A stretch of DNA of 64,000 nt from Emmonsiellopsis sp. PD_33 (lineage: Eukaryota > Ascomycota > Eurotiomycetes > Onygenales > Ajellomycetaceae): positions 62,001 to 126,000 of the forward strand of contig JANTQF010000003.1 in assembly GCA_032988165.1 (NCBI GenBank). Reading direction: 5' to 3'. A program made the position numbers and the translations under genes. How positions within the stretch are numbered: the stretch's first letter is position 1; each line of letters opens with the position of its first letter. Below are positions 1 to 13,603 of this stretch, piece by piece. Below the pieces are notes generated by a model. It was not told where the DNA came from. It ran no database searches and saw only the letters and a program-made list of their open reading frames with translations.

Positions 1-1899
1 TGCTATTATAACTCTAGTCTTCTTATGTGTGAGACTATACTTCTTCATGTGAATCTATTGAACTATTATAGGCCTTTTATTAACCTTAAGTTTCTCTTAA
101 ACTCTTACTATAAGAAGTACAGCTTAAACCTCCTCTACCTACTGCAATGAACTCTGATGGAAGATCTTATACTATAATATAAGCTTTTTAATGATAATTA
201 TCTAAACTTAAATACTATATTAATATACTATTATAGCTATAAAGCTAATATTCTATATGAATGTTATACTAATAATCTAGGCTCTTTTCAGCTGTGTGTT
301 CTACCCCCTCTCTTGTGTAAGAGTACTTATGCCTGTGCTTATTATCTCTAAAATAGCTAGATAAAACACTGTAAGCTATATTGTAAGTCTCCTCTTATTA
401 TAGTTACTTACTTCATGTGATTCTAACTCTTAATAGATTATCTCTACTATTATAAGGTCTCTGAAAAAGTTCTAGAGATTTCTTTCTCTTTCCTATACTT
501 AAAGTCCTTTTTTCCTACTTACCTAACTATCTCTCCTATCTTCATATAGACTTCTAGTCTAGCTGAAATAGTTCTCACCCCCTCTCTACAGACTTCTATC
601 TTATATGTTATCTCTAGCCCCTATATGATTGATCTAGGTTTACCCTATAAGATCTCTTATGTAGCTGTTATCTCTATAATTTTTATATTACTCTCTTTAA
701 TCTCTTCATCTGCTACTATGATGTCCTCCTATGGAATAATATGAAATTAGTATATTATTTTATTCAACTATTTACCTGCTGTCAACCTGCAGGAGGTTAC
801 CTGTACTTTAACTAAAATAAAGAAGATTATATGTATTCTTTAGTGTTATTATAATATTCTTAAGGACTCTAAGCTTTAGATTTACATGGGTCTCCTTCTT
901 AAAAAAAAATTTTTTTCCTATAATTTTAAAATTCTTATTTATTTCTCTTTTTCATGCATGTAGTTAGATTTCTGGGAAATAACCTCTATAACTTTATAAT
1001 CTAAAAATATAAGATTATGTTTTCTAGTTTCCCCTTTCTAACTCATATGACTTTTACTAACCATTTGAAAAGAATGCCATGCCCATACAAAGAAAATTAT
1101 AGGAATAAAATAATAATAAAAATAACTAGATTTAATAGAGAGTATATATTTATATGTCTGTCCTTTACTCTATATGATTATACTATCATATAACTTTATT
1201 AGTTTAAATCACTATGATAAACAGTTCTAGGAAACTAATCTTACCTAACTCTTAAGTATCTTTTTAAGTCTTATTAGCTTGATCTAGTATGTTTACTAAT
1301 ACTTCTGAAGATTCATCCTCTGTTGATTCTATAAACAAACTGATATAAACAGTTAAATTCCTCTTTAGATCTCATTTCCTGTGATCTAACTTATATGCAA
1401 ATTGATTGTGTTTTTCTTTTTGTTTTTTCTAGCCTCCTCTCTGACACTAATGATATCTAAGGATTATATAGTCTACTATTATTTCATTACTTATTAATTT
1501 GTGTGGATGCCCTGCAGCTTTCAAGGCCTCTCATTTCTTTTATATGATAGTTGAAAGCTCTAAGTAAGTGATATCATCTAATTTATATGTATTAATAATT
1601 TTTCTAACTTTTAAGGGCTTTTTAATTGTGATGTTCTTTTTCTTTAGTGTGAATGAAATTACTGCAGATAACTATAATTTCTTAGAATTATTTATTTCAG
1701 TTTCCACTAGTTATAAGCTATTAATAAGATATTGTAGGACTTAGCCTCTTGATTCCTCAAGTATGTATGTATTAAGCAGATAAGCTTTTATTACCTAATA
1801 TAATCTAAACTATCTTAGCTGAAATTTTTTGGGCTCCTTATTTTAGATGAGAACCTATTATCCTTTCTTAATATTACTCTTTATCATAAGAGAATCCCT

Positions 1900-4800
1900 A
1901 ATCCTTTTTAAATGGATTGTATGATTGAGTAGTAACTTATTTACCTAAGCCTATATATTTATAATGACTTTTATTCTTAACTTAGCATTATTTATTGCTG
2001 AATTCTCCCCCACTGAATCAGATGTATCCTCTGGAATGTGAGATTATAGACTATATAAAAAATAGAATGATAAATACTTTATAATAAAGTATTAATGAAT
2101 CTATATTGTAAAAAGTGTCTATAAAAGATATTTATCTTATAATTTTATTAATTTCCTTATAAGATATTTTATTAGCATCTGACCCAGGATCTCATTCAGT
2201 CTCTCCACCTTTCTATTAGTATATAAATGGTAAGGTATTATTGTGTGATGCTTTATCTATAGTTATGCCATGAAGTGCCTGATACCTTCTCTCACTAGAT
2301 TTACCCTATTATCCATTAGAATCTCTTATAGTATACTATAGTTCATATAAATGTCTTCATGTAAAAACTGGGTAACTATTTCCTCTATTACATTAAGAAC
2401 AGCTTTTGCTAGAGGCTAGTTAGTTATATAATTAATAGCTGTGATAATTCAGCAGTTCCTATTTAGTGTATGAGGAAGAATGCTAATGAGATTGATCTCC
2501 TAATATTTAAAAAACTAAATTATATTATTAATCTGATATTATACTTCTTCATACTTCAGCTCTAGCTTAGAGCCCTATATTACCTAGCAGTTTGAATACT
2601 ACTTTATGAAATCTTAGACATTATTTTCTATACCCAGTTAGTAGGTGTATGTTTGCAAGATGCTCAGCAGATTAAAACTCCTAAGATGTCTAAAATTACA
2701 GTGTAATTAGATGACTAAGTCTTAGTAGAATAGAGACTTAAGATAGAGAGTCTTAGTATACTTAAGATTATAATATAATATAATATTATCCTCTAATTTT
2801 CTCAGCTTTATAAGACCATATATCTTCTTAATGATATATGCAAGTTTTGGGTCCTTCAGCTTTTTATTTGCACTAAGTTATTTAAGTATAACCTTATATC
2901 ATTCTATTTCATTTAAACTCTCAATGGTGTTCAGGACAATCTCTCTCTATGCAAGATTTATAGAACCCTCTTCTATAAAGTTAAATCTATAATTAATGGT
3001 GTTGGAAATAACTACTTCTATCCTCTTATAATATTTAAGAAGGATGTTATATTCTTAAAACTCAGATATCTATCATGCTAAATACTTTAATAGATGTTTT
3101 GTAGTATAAAGGTATATAAGACTCTTATAATCTATAACTACTATTATCTACTAATTATTTTTGATGTATTAATGCTATATATGTAGGATATACTATATTG
3201 CAAGAAGTTCTTTCTTATGTACTAAATAGTTCAGTTTAGTACCTAAGAGCTTTTACTTATTATATGCAACTGGGTGGAGCTTCTCATCTAGGCCTTCTTA
3301 CAATAGAATACACCTAATTGCCCACTTAGAGGTATTAATCTTAATTGTGAAAGCTTTTATCCAGTTTAGTTGTATGAGAACAGGTGAGGTTATCATATAT
3401 TTATATAGTTTGATAAAGGCTTCCTCATATAATATATTTTAGATTATTAATTGAAATCTCTTTTTATATAATAGCTCATTCATTTTCTTCAGTAAATTTA
3501 ATAGAGAGGCTACTAGAGTAGTAAACCTCTTCATGAAGTGATGATAGTATGATATAAGATCTAAAAACTATCTAATATAATAGATATTTTATGGTCTTAG
3601 TTAATTTAAAATTACTTTGATTTTCTTGAGCCAGGGTCTGATCTTTCCTCCCCTAATAATGTGACTTATAAACTCTATTTCCTGTGTCTTAAATTAACAT
3701 TTTGGGGGTCTTATATAGAGCTTGTGTGCCTTCAGTATTAAGAGAATATATTTGACATACTTGAGATACTCTTCATATAAGTTAAAGAAAACTAGAATGT
3801 GATTTAGATATACTAGACATTAGTAGCTGTTTTCTTCTTGCAAGATGATATTTATTATTATCTGAAATATAATAAGCATATTTATAAGACCTATTAATAG
3901 TATGATCTACTTGAATTTACCTCATTAAGTATTAAAAATAGTCTTTGGAATAGATATTTCTCCCATGCAAACTTGATAGAAGCCAGATAAAAGGTTAATC
4001 TTCATAAGATATTTTGTGTTACCTACAGTATCAAGCTACTATTAGATTTATAGGAGGAGATAGCTGTTCTTTTCTATAACTAAGTTAAGTATCTAATAGT
4101 TAATACACATATATCATTCATCATGGGGTTTCTTTACAAAAAGTACTGGAAATCTCTATAAACTTGAGAAGAGCTATATGAGACTCTATTTCAGTAATTC
4201 TTTAATTTACTGTTACTATTCCTCTAAATGTACCTGTAAAAGAGGATATATGTTAATGTTAATTAATTGCAAGTTTTTAATATTAATCTTATGAATGAAT
4301 TCTCATTTAAGTGATAACTTTAATAGCAAGGTAATTTAGAAGATATTATTATACTTGAATAGTAGGGCTTTTATATGTTTCTTCTTCCTCAAATTGATTG
4401 GTATGAGTGATTTCTCAGGTTTATTCTTTTTTTATATGATATACAACATTATCTCTATATAGCTTTTATAGCCTATTTAATGTATCTAATAGGATATTAT
4501 AAGATTAAGATCTTCAACCTGAGGAGTACTAAATATATGTTACATATTATAAGGAAGAATTTTATGAACCTTTTTCTTCCTATCAGTTAACCTCATGTAG
4601 TATGTTACTTAATTAATGTTTGGGTTAAACTATTTAAATCAATTTAATTCTAAGATGAGATTATATTTGATATTAGCAAGCTTGTATGCTCAGATTTAAT
4701 AGAACCATCCCCTGAAGTGCAAGGGGAATTTAATTCAGGCAGGCAAGAGGATTTGTTTTTTATCTAGAAGTTTTACCCACTTAGGATCCTCCATGCATGA

Positions 4801-5200
4801 GGCCTCTGGTAATTAGCATGAAATATGATCTCTAATGTAGACTATAGAAGTACCTATATTAGCTAGAGCTCAGATGAGCACTATATAATTAATTCTAATA
4901 AGATCTAAATATATTAGTAACCCCCCTCTAACTGCATTTAAATATTTCCCTAACTTATCAACTTTCTTCTCTAATTTTATTAATTGTTGTCTTACATTCA
5001 TGGGATCCAGTAGATCATATAGATCCTTCAGTTTGAAAACCTGTGAGGCTTTCTATAATTAATTAGTGAGTGCTCTAGGACTTACTAATCCTGTGAGTTT
5101 TTTACTTCCTTATTCTTAGAATTTGTGGGGCAAGTCTGAATGCTATGGTTCAGATAACTGTAATAAAAATAAGCTTTATACCTCTTACACTATGATTTCT
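1900..5200 (-). mobile_element. Ty3/Gypsy retrotransposon relic 1 (gag-pol)
   Basis: Minus-strand translation gives the Gypsy order, read downward in coordinate. A gag zinc knuckle (CX2CX4HX4C) lies at 5,130-5,171 with its first two cysteines now tyrosine. Reverse transcriptase follows, with an FVKKP-like motif near 4,130 and the YLDD box at 3,787-3,810 reading YLNH. RNase H/linker similarity (AY.SKKLLGTELNY-like) lies near 3,200-3,300. The integrase has a HPRTNGKVER-like motif near 2,170-2,240. Many in-frame stops are present, so it is dead. I did not find its LTRs or target duplication; the 3' LTR may lie before the window start. The integrase motif style differs from element 2, so it is a separate lineage. 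Confidence 0.8.
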
Positions 5201-7051
5201 AGGCTTAGCTATCCTTCTTTGAAGGATTTGGAGCTTTAATAATTACATTAAGATTAATATCTATAGTGTTAGGATTGTGTAGTACTACTGCAGGAACATG
5301 TGTGTTCCTAAAAGTATAGTTTACTGAATTTAAATACTTCAGAGTAATCTTCTAATGAAAAAGGATGTTATAGGCTTTCTGAACAGTCTTTAAATGAACA
5401 TTCAAATGATTTTATTTACTTTTCATAATATTAAATATAAATATAATAAAGAAATTCAGTAGGTTCTGAGGTGGAAGTTATAGAGTTACCTCATTATATA
5501 ACCTATTAAAATTAATATAGTATAATGTCAGGTTCTTGATTTGGTGAAGATCTATGAATCATTTATTATACTTTATATTAACATTTAATTCTTTAAAGTT
5601 CCTAATGACTCAGTATGTAAAATCCTCCTACAATTTAAAGAGAAAGTAGTTGAGTGGATCATCTGAATAGAGTTTCTCAAGGCTTTTCTAAAGATTTTTA
5701 GCACTCTCATAAAGTAGGTTGATGTTTCTAAAGATCTTCTAATGACTTGTAGGGTTCTTTCCTGTGAGCTCCTACTTATTCTGAAAGTAAGCTTTTATCT
5801 TAATGATCTATTATACAGCTATATCATCCTTATATAGCTTATTATATATTAGGGGTTTTGTCATTTTAAATGTTTTAATATACCCTGAAGCAGGTAGTTC
5901 ATTCCCCTAATTATCATCTCTTTACTTGGCTGTCTGCCCTGATGGTAGATTATGTTCAGTTAGAGTACTAATACCTAGCATAAGAATAATTAATTTATTA
6001 GTAGTTCATATAGATAGAAAGGAACTATTAGATCATTCTCTTACTTAATATTAGAGATTGAAGATCTAGTTGTATAGAATCAATTCTGAGTTCATCTAAT
6101 TATAATATATATTGATAAGTTTCTCTTCAAAAATATTATTTTAGATTTAGATGTTATATAGATCATCTACTAACTTTATAATAGATTTCTTATTTACTTA
6201 AATAAATTATATGTTCTTATAATGAATAGTGTCCCTCATCTGCTCTATTATAGCCTTATAGTTATACAAGATAACTTAAAGAATACTATCCTATGCTTCT
6301 AAGACTTTATTAGCAGAGATCAGATAAAGTATCTATTGAATGACATTCTGCAGTTTAGATGATAATTAATGAATATTACTAGAGCCCTAGTTATAGGCTC
6401 TGATAGAGGTATTCTGTGATTTAAGATTCATTATTGCATTGCAAGAGATTTTCAGCTTGTAGAAAGATAAGAAAGGTTATTATAGAAAAAATTGAAGAAT
6501 ATTACTTTTATCTCTTATTTCAGTAGATATTCTTAAGACTTTTATATTTATATGATAAAGGGTATAGTCTTCTCTGAAATTACTAGCTACTTCTTCCTCA
6601 TCTTGAGAAATTGCTGAGATTATCATTACTTATACATAATTACATTATTTATCTAGGATTAAGTTATATGATCTTGCATCTAGCTATGTGGCATTCATAT
6701 TCTATCTTATAAGGGTATTTTCTGGTGAATCTCAGGTGATTTTATAGGATCATCTAATGTGGCATGATGAGCTATCTCATTGATGGAAAGTCATATTGCT
6801 TAACTATATAAATAGTCAGTATTTAGATATACTACTAAATGTGATTCTGAAGGTGTCTGATTGTGTGAAAGCTATAGAAAAGATTGTGTGATTATATACA
6901 ATGAAATAGGTGAGACTGTAGTATGAAAAGGGGTGTAGTATGTAATAGTACCAGGCAGCATAATAGGGCTACATATAATCACATGAACTGGTCATGTGAT
7001 CCTGAAAACCACACTTCTCTATGATAATAATAAGAAGTCTATATAGTGTTA

Positions 7052-8012
7052 GAATAATCAGCTTGATTTAGTTGCTAGAGTCTTTAATATGAAGAATTAG
7101 ACCTTATTTTATGAGATTAAGAATAGTACTCTAAGTAAATATATTACTTATATTCAGATGATTAAATATTAGAAGAAAGGGCTATCTTATTCCTATACTT
7201 TATACTAGCTAAATGATAACCTACATTCTATTAAGAGAATAAATAATATTATATCTGCTGAGATACTAGATTCTGAGGGGTTAGAAGAATAGTTACTTTA
7301 TAATATTATTATTAAATAATTACTGTATAGACTCTATAATTTACATTTCAACCTTAATACTTCCTACTGTGAGAGGAATGTTAATAGTAAGATTCATTGT
7401 ATCAAGTAATTTCTTAAGTCTTTTATTAAGAAGATAACTATCTATTAATTATAATATTCTTAATATTATTATTATAAGAGTAGCTATTACTTTACCTACA
7501 ACTCAGATAAAGCCAGCCCTGTTAAGATTAGCAATGAATGAGTTATCTCTCATAATCCTTATTTAATTTGAAAATATAAGGTTTATATTAACATTAAATG
7601 CTATATTAACATCTCTATAGTCAAATATCTTTATAAATATATTATAAAGGGTTCTGACTGTGCTACTATTAGTTTTAATGTGAGTAATAATGAGATTTAT
7701 GAGTACTACCTAGATTACTATGTTAATTATACTGAAATAATCTGATGAGCTCTAGACTTCAATATGAAGAATTATTACTTTGAGAATATAAATTTTATTA
7801 TCTACCTTTCAGGCAGGCACCATATTATATATGACTCTAAGAAGCTTTATAAGATTATTCTTAATCATCTTAATAGTTAGACATCTTACCTACTTGCTTT
7901 CTTTAAGTATAATCATAAGAATTCTAAATTTATTTATCTATATTATAACATGCTATATCATTTCACCTGAGACTTAAAGAATCTATACTGAAAGTGCTAG
8001 AAAGAGTATTCT
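7052..8012 (+). pseudogene. Helitron Rep/helicase, 5' part (broken)
   Basis: Reading the plus strand from 7,052, a stop-interrupted frame matches the Helitron-like N-terminal (Rep) region. It starts with QLDLVARVF, then the QKRGLPHAH-type motif at about 7,155-7,185 (now reading stop-KKGLPYSH), IISAEI near 7,240, an HNPYL segment near 7,550 and VKYLYKYI at 7,619-7,642, followed by the KGSD segment. Several stops sit where tryptophan or glutamine is expected, consistent with TGG-to-TGA and CAG-to-TAG changes. The frame is cut at 8,012 by the LTR of Gypsy element 2. The N-terminus that normally precedes LVARVF is not recognisable. Confidence 0.75.
8008..8012. repeat. Target-site duplication ATTCT, left copy
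   Basis: The five bases ATTCT immediately precede the left LTR and recur exactly right after the right LTR at 13,604-13,608. A perfect 5-bp duplication is what Gypsy integrases make, and it fixes the element's borders to the base. Confidence 0.85.
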
Positions 8013-8266
8013 TGTAACAGACATACTCTAATTAATAGATTATGTGAGCTAGATGCTAAAATCAAGATTGTAATTACTAAAGAAAGAAAGGAAAAAGGAA
8101 AAAAAATTATAAAATTATATAATATAAATGGAAGAGAACTATGTGAGGTCAGAGCAGATAAATATTTATATGAAGACCTAGTTAAAGACCTCTAATTAAG
8201 TAGTTAGAGATTAGGTGAAGTTCAGGTAAGCTATAGATATAGAGTATAAAGATGTAGATCTTCACA
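8013..8266 (-). repeat. LTR of Gypsy element 2 (3' LTR)
   Basis: A direct repeat of 13,350-13,603, the same 254-bp length with no gaps. On the element's strand it starts TGTGAAG and ends TTACA, the usual TG...CA ends. My hand count gives about 45 differences between the copies (about 82% identity), all but one of them transitions. That is what RIP produces, so LTR divergence cannot be read as element age. Confidence 0.88.
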
Positions 8267-8339
8267 TTATCTTTCTCTATTTAATTTTAGAGAGTAGGTA
8301 GAAGAGTTCAGAAAATCAGATGTAGAATAATGCAGGTAG

Positions 8340-11300
8340 AGTCTTATCAGATAAATACAGCTCTTTATAATAGATAAATATAATAGTGTCTTATAAAGTA
8401 GAGATTGATTTCCACAAGAGCACTTCATAGCTAAGTTATTTCACTAGGTACTGAAATTTTTATCTACAGTGATGATAGTTAAGAATGACTTCTATCTCAT
8501 ACTCTATTTTATTATCTTTTTCAATAATACTAGGTAGATGCCAGTTGATGATCTCCTGTGAGAGAAATAAGTCAGTAAAAATCTTATAGAGTAAATTTAT
8601 ATGAAATACATTATAAATTTCAGGTAATATATTAAGATAATAGTTATGACTCCTCAGGATTTTAACAACAGTATATTTAATGTATCAGTAGTTAAGCATG
8701 TAAAATAATTAATTAATAATAATATTTCAGAGATCTAGTCAGATTTTATCACTCACTTTATAACATTCAGTAGGATTCTAATGAATATTTATATAGTTCT
8801 ATTAATCTTGCTAAGCACTGATCATAAAGGATTCAACTTATTCATAGGCTTGCTGAAGTTTCAAGATAATAATGTCTATAATTTGAATTGAACTGTAGGA
8901 TAAGATGAAAGATTTAGGTAATTCAGTAAGATTAAAAACTTTAAGATTGTAATTATATGAAAGGAAAAATGAGCTAACCCCAGTACTAATAATATTATAA
9001 CTATTAATTGCAAGTTTAACATGCAAGAGGAGTTCATTTCAATCATTCTGAATGTATAAATAGAACTTTTAGAAGTAGTTCTTAGTTGTCTGAACTATAT
9101 GTTCAGTGCTGCCATCAGTTTTAGAGTGATAGGCAGTTAAAAGGTGCTAGAAGATCTTAAGGAGCTAGCAGATTTAGCTTCAAATAGCTCTAATAAACTA
9201 AGTTTTATAGTTTAAGAGGATTATACAGAGTAAATCATGTAGATAATAAAATGAACTTCAGAAGAAGACTTTAGTCACTATAAGTATATTTATCTTCATA
9301 TAGAATTTAAAAATAACACTCTTACTGAAATAGTTAATAATGATAAGGATATTTTTGCAGTCATTACTCATAAGGAGATCTACTGTGAAATTAATAGTGA
9401 TATTATGCTAGATATATTCAAAAATTAAGAGAGATTTAAGTAGATCTTAATAGTAGTTTTATTAGATAATAATAGATTAATAGACATTGCAGTTCTAGAT
9501 GAACTATCAGATACTCTAAAATATGTCAGGCCAGTAAAAATCTTAGAATAAGATTCAGTAGAGTGCTTTGCAGCTCAAATAATCAATCATTAGAAAATTA
9601 TGAGTTTCTTGTATAATTTAGATGTATAATAGTTTTAAATTAAGAACCTACTATCTTTTTTAAAACTATAATTAAATATTGATATCTATAGAGCATTCAG
9701 CTATATCAACATAAATCTGAAGTTCAAATAAAAAGTAATAAGCTTTATCTTATATAATTTAAGTTATTATCTGAAGGTATTCATCAGAAGCAGCAACAAT
9801 ATTCTAAAATTTCTAAAGTAAGAGTAGAGATAATCTGAGGAAGTCTTCTACAGAGTTTATTTGAGTAATTACAGCTGGTAGAATAATAGATAAAATATAT
9901 ATTACTTCATGTAGTGTTACTTTAAAGTTCTTAAGGATCTATAGGTCTAATAATCTCTGTTCAAAGTTCACCTAATAGGTATTAGAGTCTTTAGAGAGCA
10001 TATTCTATTTATATTAGAAGAGAGTGTTAGCTATGAAGTTCTCCATGCTAAGGTAATAGTGAATTGTAAAATAAAATCAACTGAGGAATTCAGCTCAGTA
10101 TATCTAGTATTTAAAGAGTTTATAAGTCATAATGAAATATCAGAGATTCTTATAATTTATAATAATTTTAAAGTTTTTTATACTGCAGAGTTTAGAGTCT
10201 CATTCTTCTAAATATTAAATAATAGTAAGAAGTTTTTTATTATAAATCTTATAGTTAACTTCAGTAGAGCTAAGTTTCTTAAATATAAATATATAAAATT
10301 ATAGAACATCTTCATCATTTCATTGCATGAGAGTGCTATCTATGATATAACTGAAAGAGTCTATTTTAATCACTATTAGACAGTTAGAGTTAAATATGAT
10401 GAGTATTAGAATAAAGACAAATATTTACTTAAGATATGTAAATGCCCTGTCTGCTTCTTTAGACTATTAAAACTATTGATCTTTATGCATGAGATCAATT
10501 AGTAATCAGATAATGTTAAAGAAATTTCAAATGAAGTATTAGTAGAAATTTATAAACTTTAGAAAGTCTTATATACTTTTTATAATTATAAAGGCCTCTC
10601 ATTCAAAAATAGCAGCAATCTTCTTGAGATCCATATGGACTCTCTTCCCTGCCTCTATAATGAAGCTGAGGTAGATTGTCTCTTGAACTTTAAAGGTAGA
10701 TTTATTAATATTAATTGAGAGACTATGTTTATAGAGATAGATGAGGACTTTTTAAATATACTTCTAGTACTATTTATAGGATTTATCAGTGAACATGAGA
10801 ATATTATTAAGATAGATAGAAGTAAATTCATCTAAATAGTCTTATAAGGTCTAGTTGATGTATTTTTAGAAGATACTTGAGGCATTTATGAGGCTGAAGA
10901 AGATGACTATCCATTTAAATAAATTATATCTTATATAAAAAGTAATTAATTATTTATCTTCTTCTATAATTTGAATCTTATAAAAGGTAAAGATAATATT
11001 TAGCTTTATAAACCACTTAACTCATCTGATTCATTTGAAAGTCTTATTAATTAATGATAGCAGATAATGATCTTTTCTTATAAGTTAATTGAAATTATAA
11101 TAATTTATGTAGAACTAAAGATTTCCATTAGACTTCTTAATGAAAAGAATGGGTGCACTGGCAGGTAAATTGCTAACTCAGATGAAATCTTTATTAAAAA
11201 GATTATTAAGGGTCTTATGAAGTATAAACAGTTCATTATGTGACATATTATATAGAGATCTTTAGGATAGCTAAGAATCTTTACTATCTGTCTTTTCAAG

Positions 11301-11350
11301 TTCAATGTGGTAATTATATATATCCTGGAACAGTGAGAGCTTCTTAGCAG
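8340..11350 (-). pseudogene. Gypsy element 2 pol polyprotein remnant
   Basis: Decayed RT, RNase H, integrase and chromodomain coding on the minus strand. The best-preserved parts are the region 11,110-11,330 (HIELE, then an SELAIYLPV segment equivalent to the motif just before the RT fingers), the YLNN active-site remnant at 10,789-10,815, the integrase DG.TE motif near 9,100 and the C-terminal chromodomain near 8,400-8,515. The YLDD-to-YLNN change removes both catalytic aspartates through GAY-to-AAT transitions. Short open stretches on either strand inside this interval are accidental. Confidence 0.78.
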
Positions 11351-13349
11351 CCTTATGGTCAAAAATATTAAGAAATTTATAATAATGCAGGGGAAGAACT
11401 ATTACAGAGTTAGTTTTCAGCTTCTTAAAGAGTTAGAAGAGAGCTTTCTTTATATCAGACATACTAATGATGAAGATTTCAATAGGAGATTAAAATTTAA
11501 ACTTTTAATTATAATATTAAAAAAGCTTAAAGATATTAGTAGAGATCTGATGAAGGTCAGCAGTTTTATGGACATCTTTTTTAAACATATAGATGTCTCT
11601 GGGGAACACAATACATTAGTTGCATATATTAATGAGGGCTTAATATTCAGATAATTAAGATAGCTCTAACATAAAATTATATAGAAGATTCTCAATTTCA
11701 TATATATAAGTATTCTCTTGAAGAAATTCATTAACATTAACATCAAGCTTCATCATATTTTATATGAAGCCTTCAGTGTTGCCACTAATACCTTCAATTC
11801 TTCAGGGAATAATTGGAATACATAGAAGATTATAATGATTAACTATATGAGAGTAAATTATTATATAGTAATAATAGCTGCTATCTACTATAGCATTCAT
11901 ATTAAAAGAACAGTTAATTATGATAGATACAAGAATTATTAGAACTATTATTTTCTTCTTAAAGATCTCCTTATCTAATTTTAGGAGCTTTTACTTATAA
12001 TTTCATATAGAAGCTAGTCTTTTCTTAAGTCTAATTTAACATCTTTAAAGTCCTCCTCTTCCTTGGATTTGGCCTGCACATTTGTGGATTATACAGGCAG
12101 TTTTGAGGGAATATGGGTGCTATGGCAGTTAGCAGCTCTGTGCCTGGGTTTGTCACAGTTGATATAAATACCTCAGATGTGGCAGTCTATAATAATAGTG
12201 ATGATTATATTAAAAACATGAAAGCTTTTCACATGAGCTATTAATTCTCAATCTATAATATTTGAATTGTAGGGCTGAGTTGCTCTGGGGAAGATTACTT
12301 TAAAAATAGTAAAAATATTATCATAAAGTTAGTTCTAAATGATTTTAATCTTGAACAGGTTGTTCTCTATACTGTAGAGCTTCATACAATATTTAAGATA
12401 CATAAGAGGTTTAATAGAGATAACAGTCTGCTGTAGAAGTTTAAACTTAATAGCTTTTTTAAGTAGAGTCTTCTTAATAATATTATTTCATAACTGGCTG
12501 CCAGCTTTCAGAATCTTCTGATTGAATCTTAAGAGAAAGATAGAGAATGGATTAATTTTCTGATGAATACTATATAGTTAGATTAGAACCTTCTAAGTTA
12601 CTAAAGAGTTAGAGAATAGAATGTTAAGCTAATTAAGAATAACATTAAAAGTTATAAAAATGAGCTTGATATTAACCTTCATTTAAGAGTAGAATTAGGT
12701 GACAGCAGTGTCAGAGAGTTAAGTGTAGATATATCAGACCTAATCAGTGAGAGATCTAATTATAGGACTATTCAAAACAATTTTAGCCTCCATGCTAAGA
12801 TGTTAGGCAGAGTATTTAACAATCTATTTACCTGTAAATTTCTTAAGGATGATAAGCCTTTCTTTTAAGTGTTTTAGAAAGTCATTAAGAGAAGCAACTG
12901 AGGAAGTAGGAGTCAGAATAGAAACTAAGATAGATATAAGTATATAAAATTATTCAGTAAGATACTGAATCTATTTTATAAGCTATTATATAAGAGTTTG
13001 AAGATCAGCATTAGAATCCTGAAAAAGAGAGCTATCTTCATGTAGAGGGTCTGTATTCATAATGAATGTAAAGGACTGATTAGATTTAGAGAGTTTAGAG
13101 GATTCATATAGGTTAAAGAAATATCTCATAAGATATTAATATAGACTGTTAGAGCTTTAGAGTTTTTCACTAACATATCATTCAGTGAAGCTGAACTGAG
13201 CAAGTTGTATGGAGCTGATATCCCATGAAAACATTTCATTAATATTTATTAGAATTCAGAGAAGTCAGCTATACATGCAAGTTATATTTAGAGGATTCTA
13301 CTATAATATCAGAGATCTCTGAGAAGAAATCAAGTAAGTGATTACAAAA

Positions 13350-13603
13350 TGTAATAGGTGCACTCCAATTAATGAATCATGCAAGTTAGACACTAAAATC
13401 AAGATTGTAATTATTAGAGAAAGAAAGGAAAAAGGAAAAGAAATCATAAGATTATATGATATAAATAGAAAAGAACTATACAAGGTCAGAGTAAATAAAC
13501 ATTCATATAAAGACCTGGTTGGAGACCTCTAATCAGACAGTTAGAGATCAGGTGAAGTTCAGGTAAGCTATAGATATAAAGTATAAGAGTATAGCCCTTC
13601 ACA
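13350..13603 (-). repeat. LTR of Gypsy element 2 (5' LTR)
   Basis: Partner of the LTR at 8,013-8,266. This copy keeps more C and G (for example GGAGTGCACC on the minus strand), so it has been mutated at different sites. It is immediately followed by the second ATTCT copy. It contains a 64-codon open frame on the plus strand that has a partly preserved counterpart in the other LTR. As LTR sequence it is not expected to encode protein. Confidence 0.88.

Larger units (their letters stand above)
8013..13603 (-). mobile_element. Ty3/Gypsy chromovirus relic 2, complete with LTRs and TSD
   Basis: A 5,591-bp element inserted in the Helitron, transcribed from the minus strand. It is bounded by two 254-bp LTRs and a 5-bp target duplication ATTCT. 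Minus-strand motifs run downward in coordinate: gag zinc knuckle near 12,110-12,160 (NCDKPRHRAANC, first cysteine now tyrosine), an HIELE segment near 11,300, an RT motif near 11,110-11,170, and the RT YLDD box at 10,789-10,815 reading YLNN. The integrase motif at about 9,079-9,137 reads HSKTDGSTE. An NLLYK segment lies near 8,600, and a chromodomain at about 8,400-8,515 has EYEIEVILNY and QYLVK motifs. The chromodomain places it among the chromoviruses. Stops throughout make it inactive. Confidence 0.88.

Noticed and set aside
11105..11362. 85-codon minus-strand frame
   Set aside because: It contains real RT-like pieces of the Gypsy element but is a fragment of a dead polyprotein, not a gene of its own.
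11355..11654. 99-codon plus-strand frame in the AT-rich block
   Set aside because: It lies antisense to the gag-pol part of Gypsy element 2, shows no family motif, and such lengths are expected by chance in AT-rich DNA with uneven stop loss.
12660..13300. Fairly open plus-strand reading opposite the gag region of Gypsy element 2
   Set aside because: No motif recognised, several stops, and the minus strand there should be gag of a well-bounded element.
13338..13532. 64-codon plus-strand frame repeated in part near 8,040-8,190
   Set aside because: It first looked like a conserved protein C-terminus present twice, but the two copies are the LTRs of one element.
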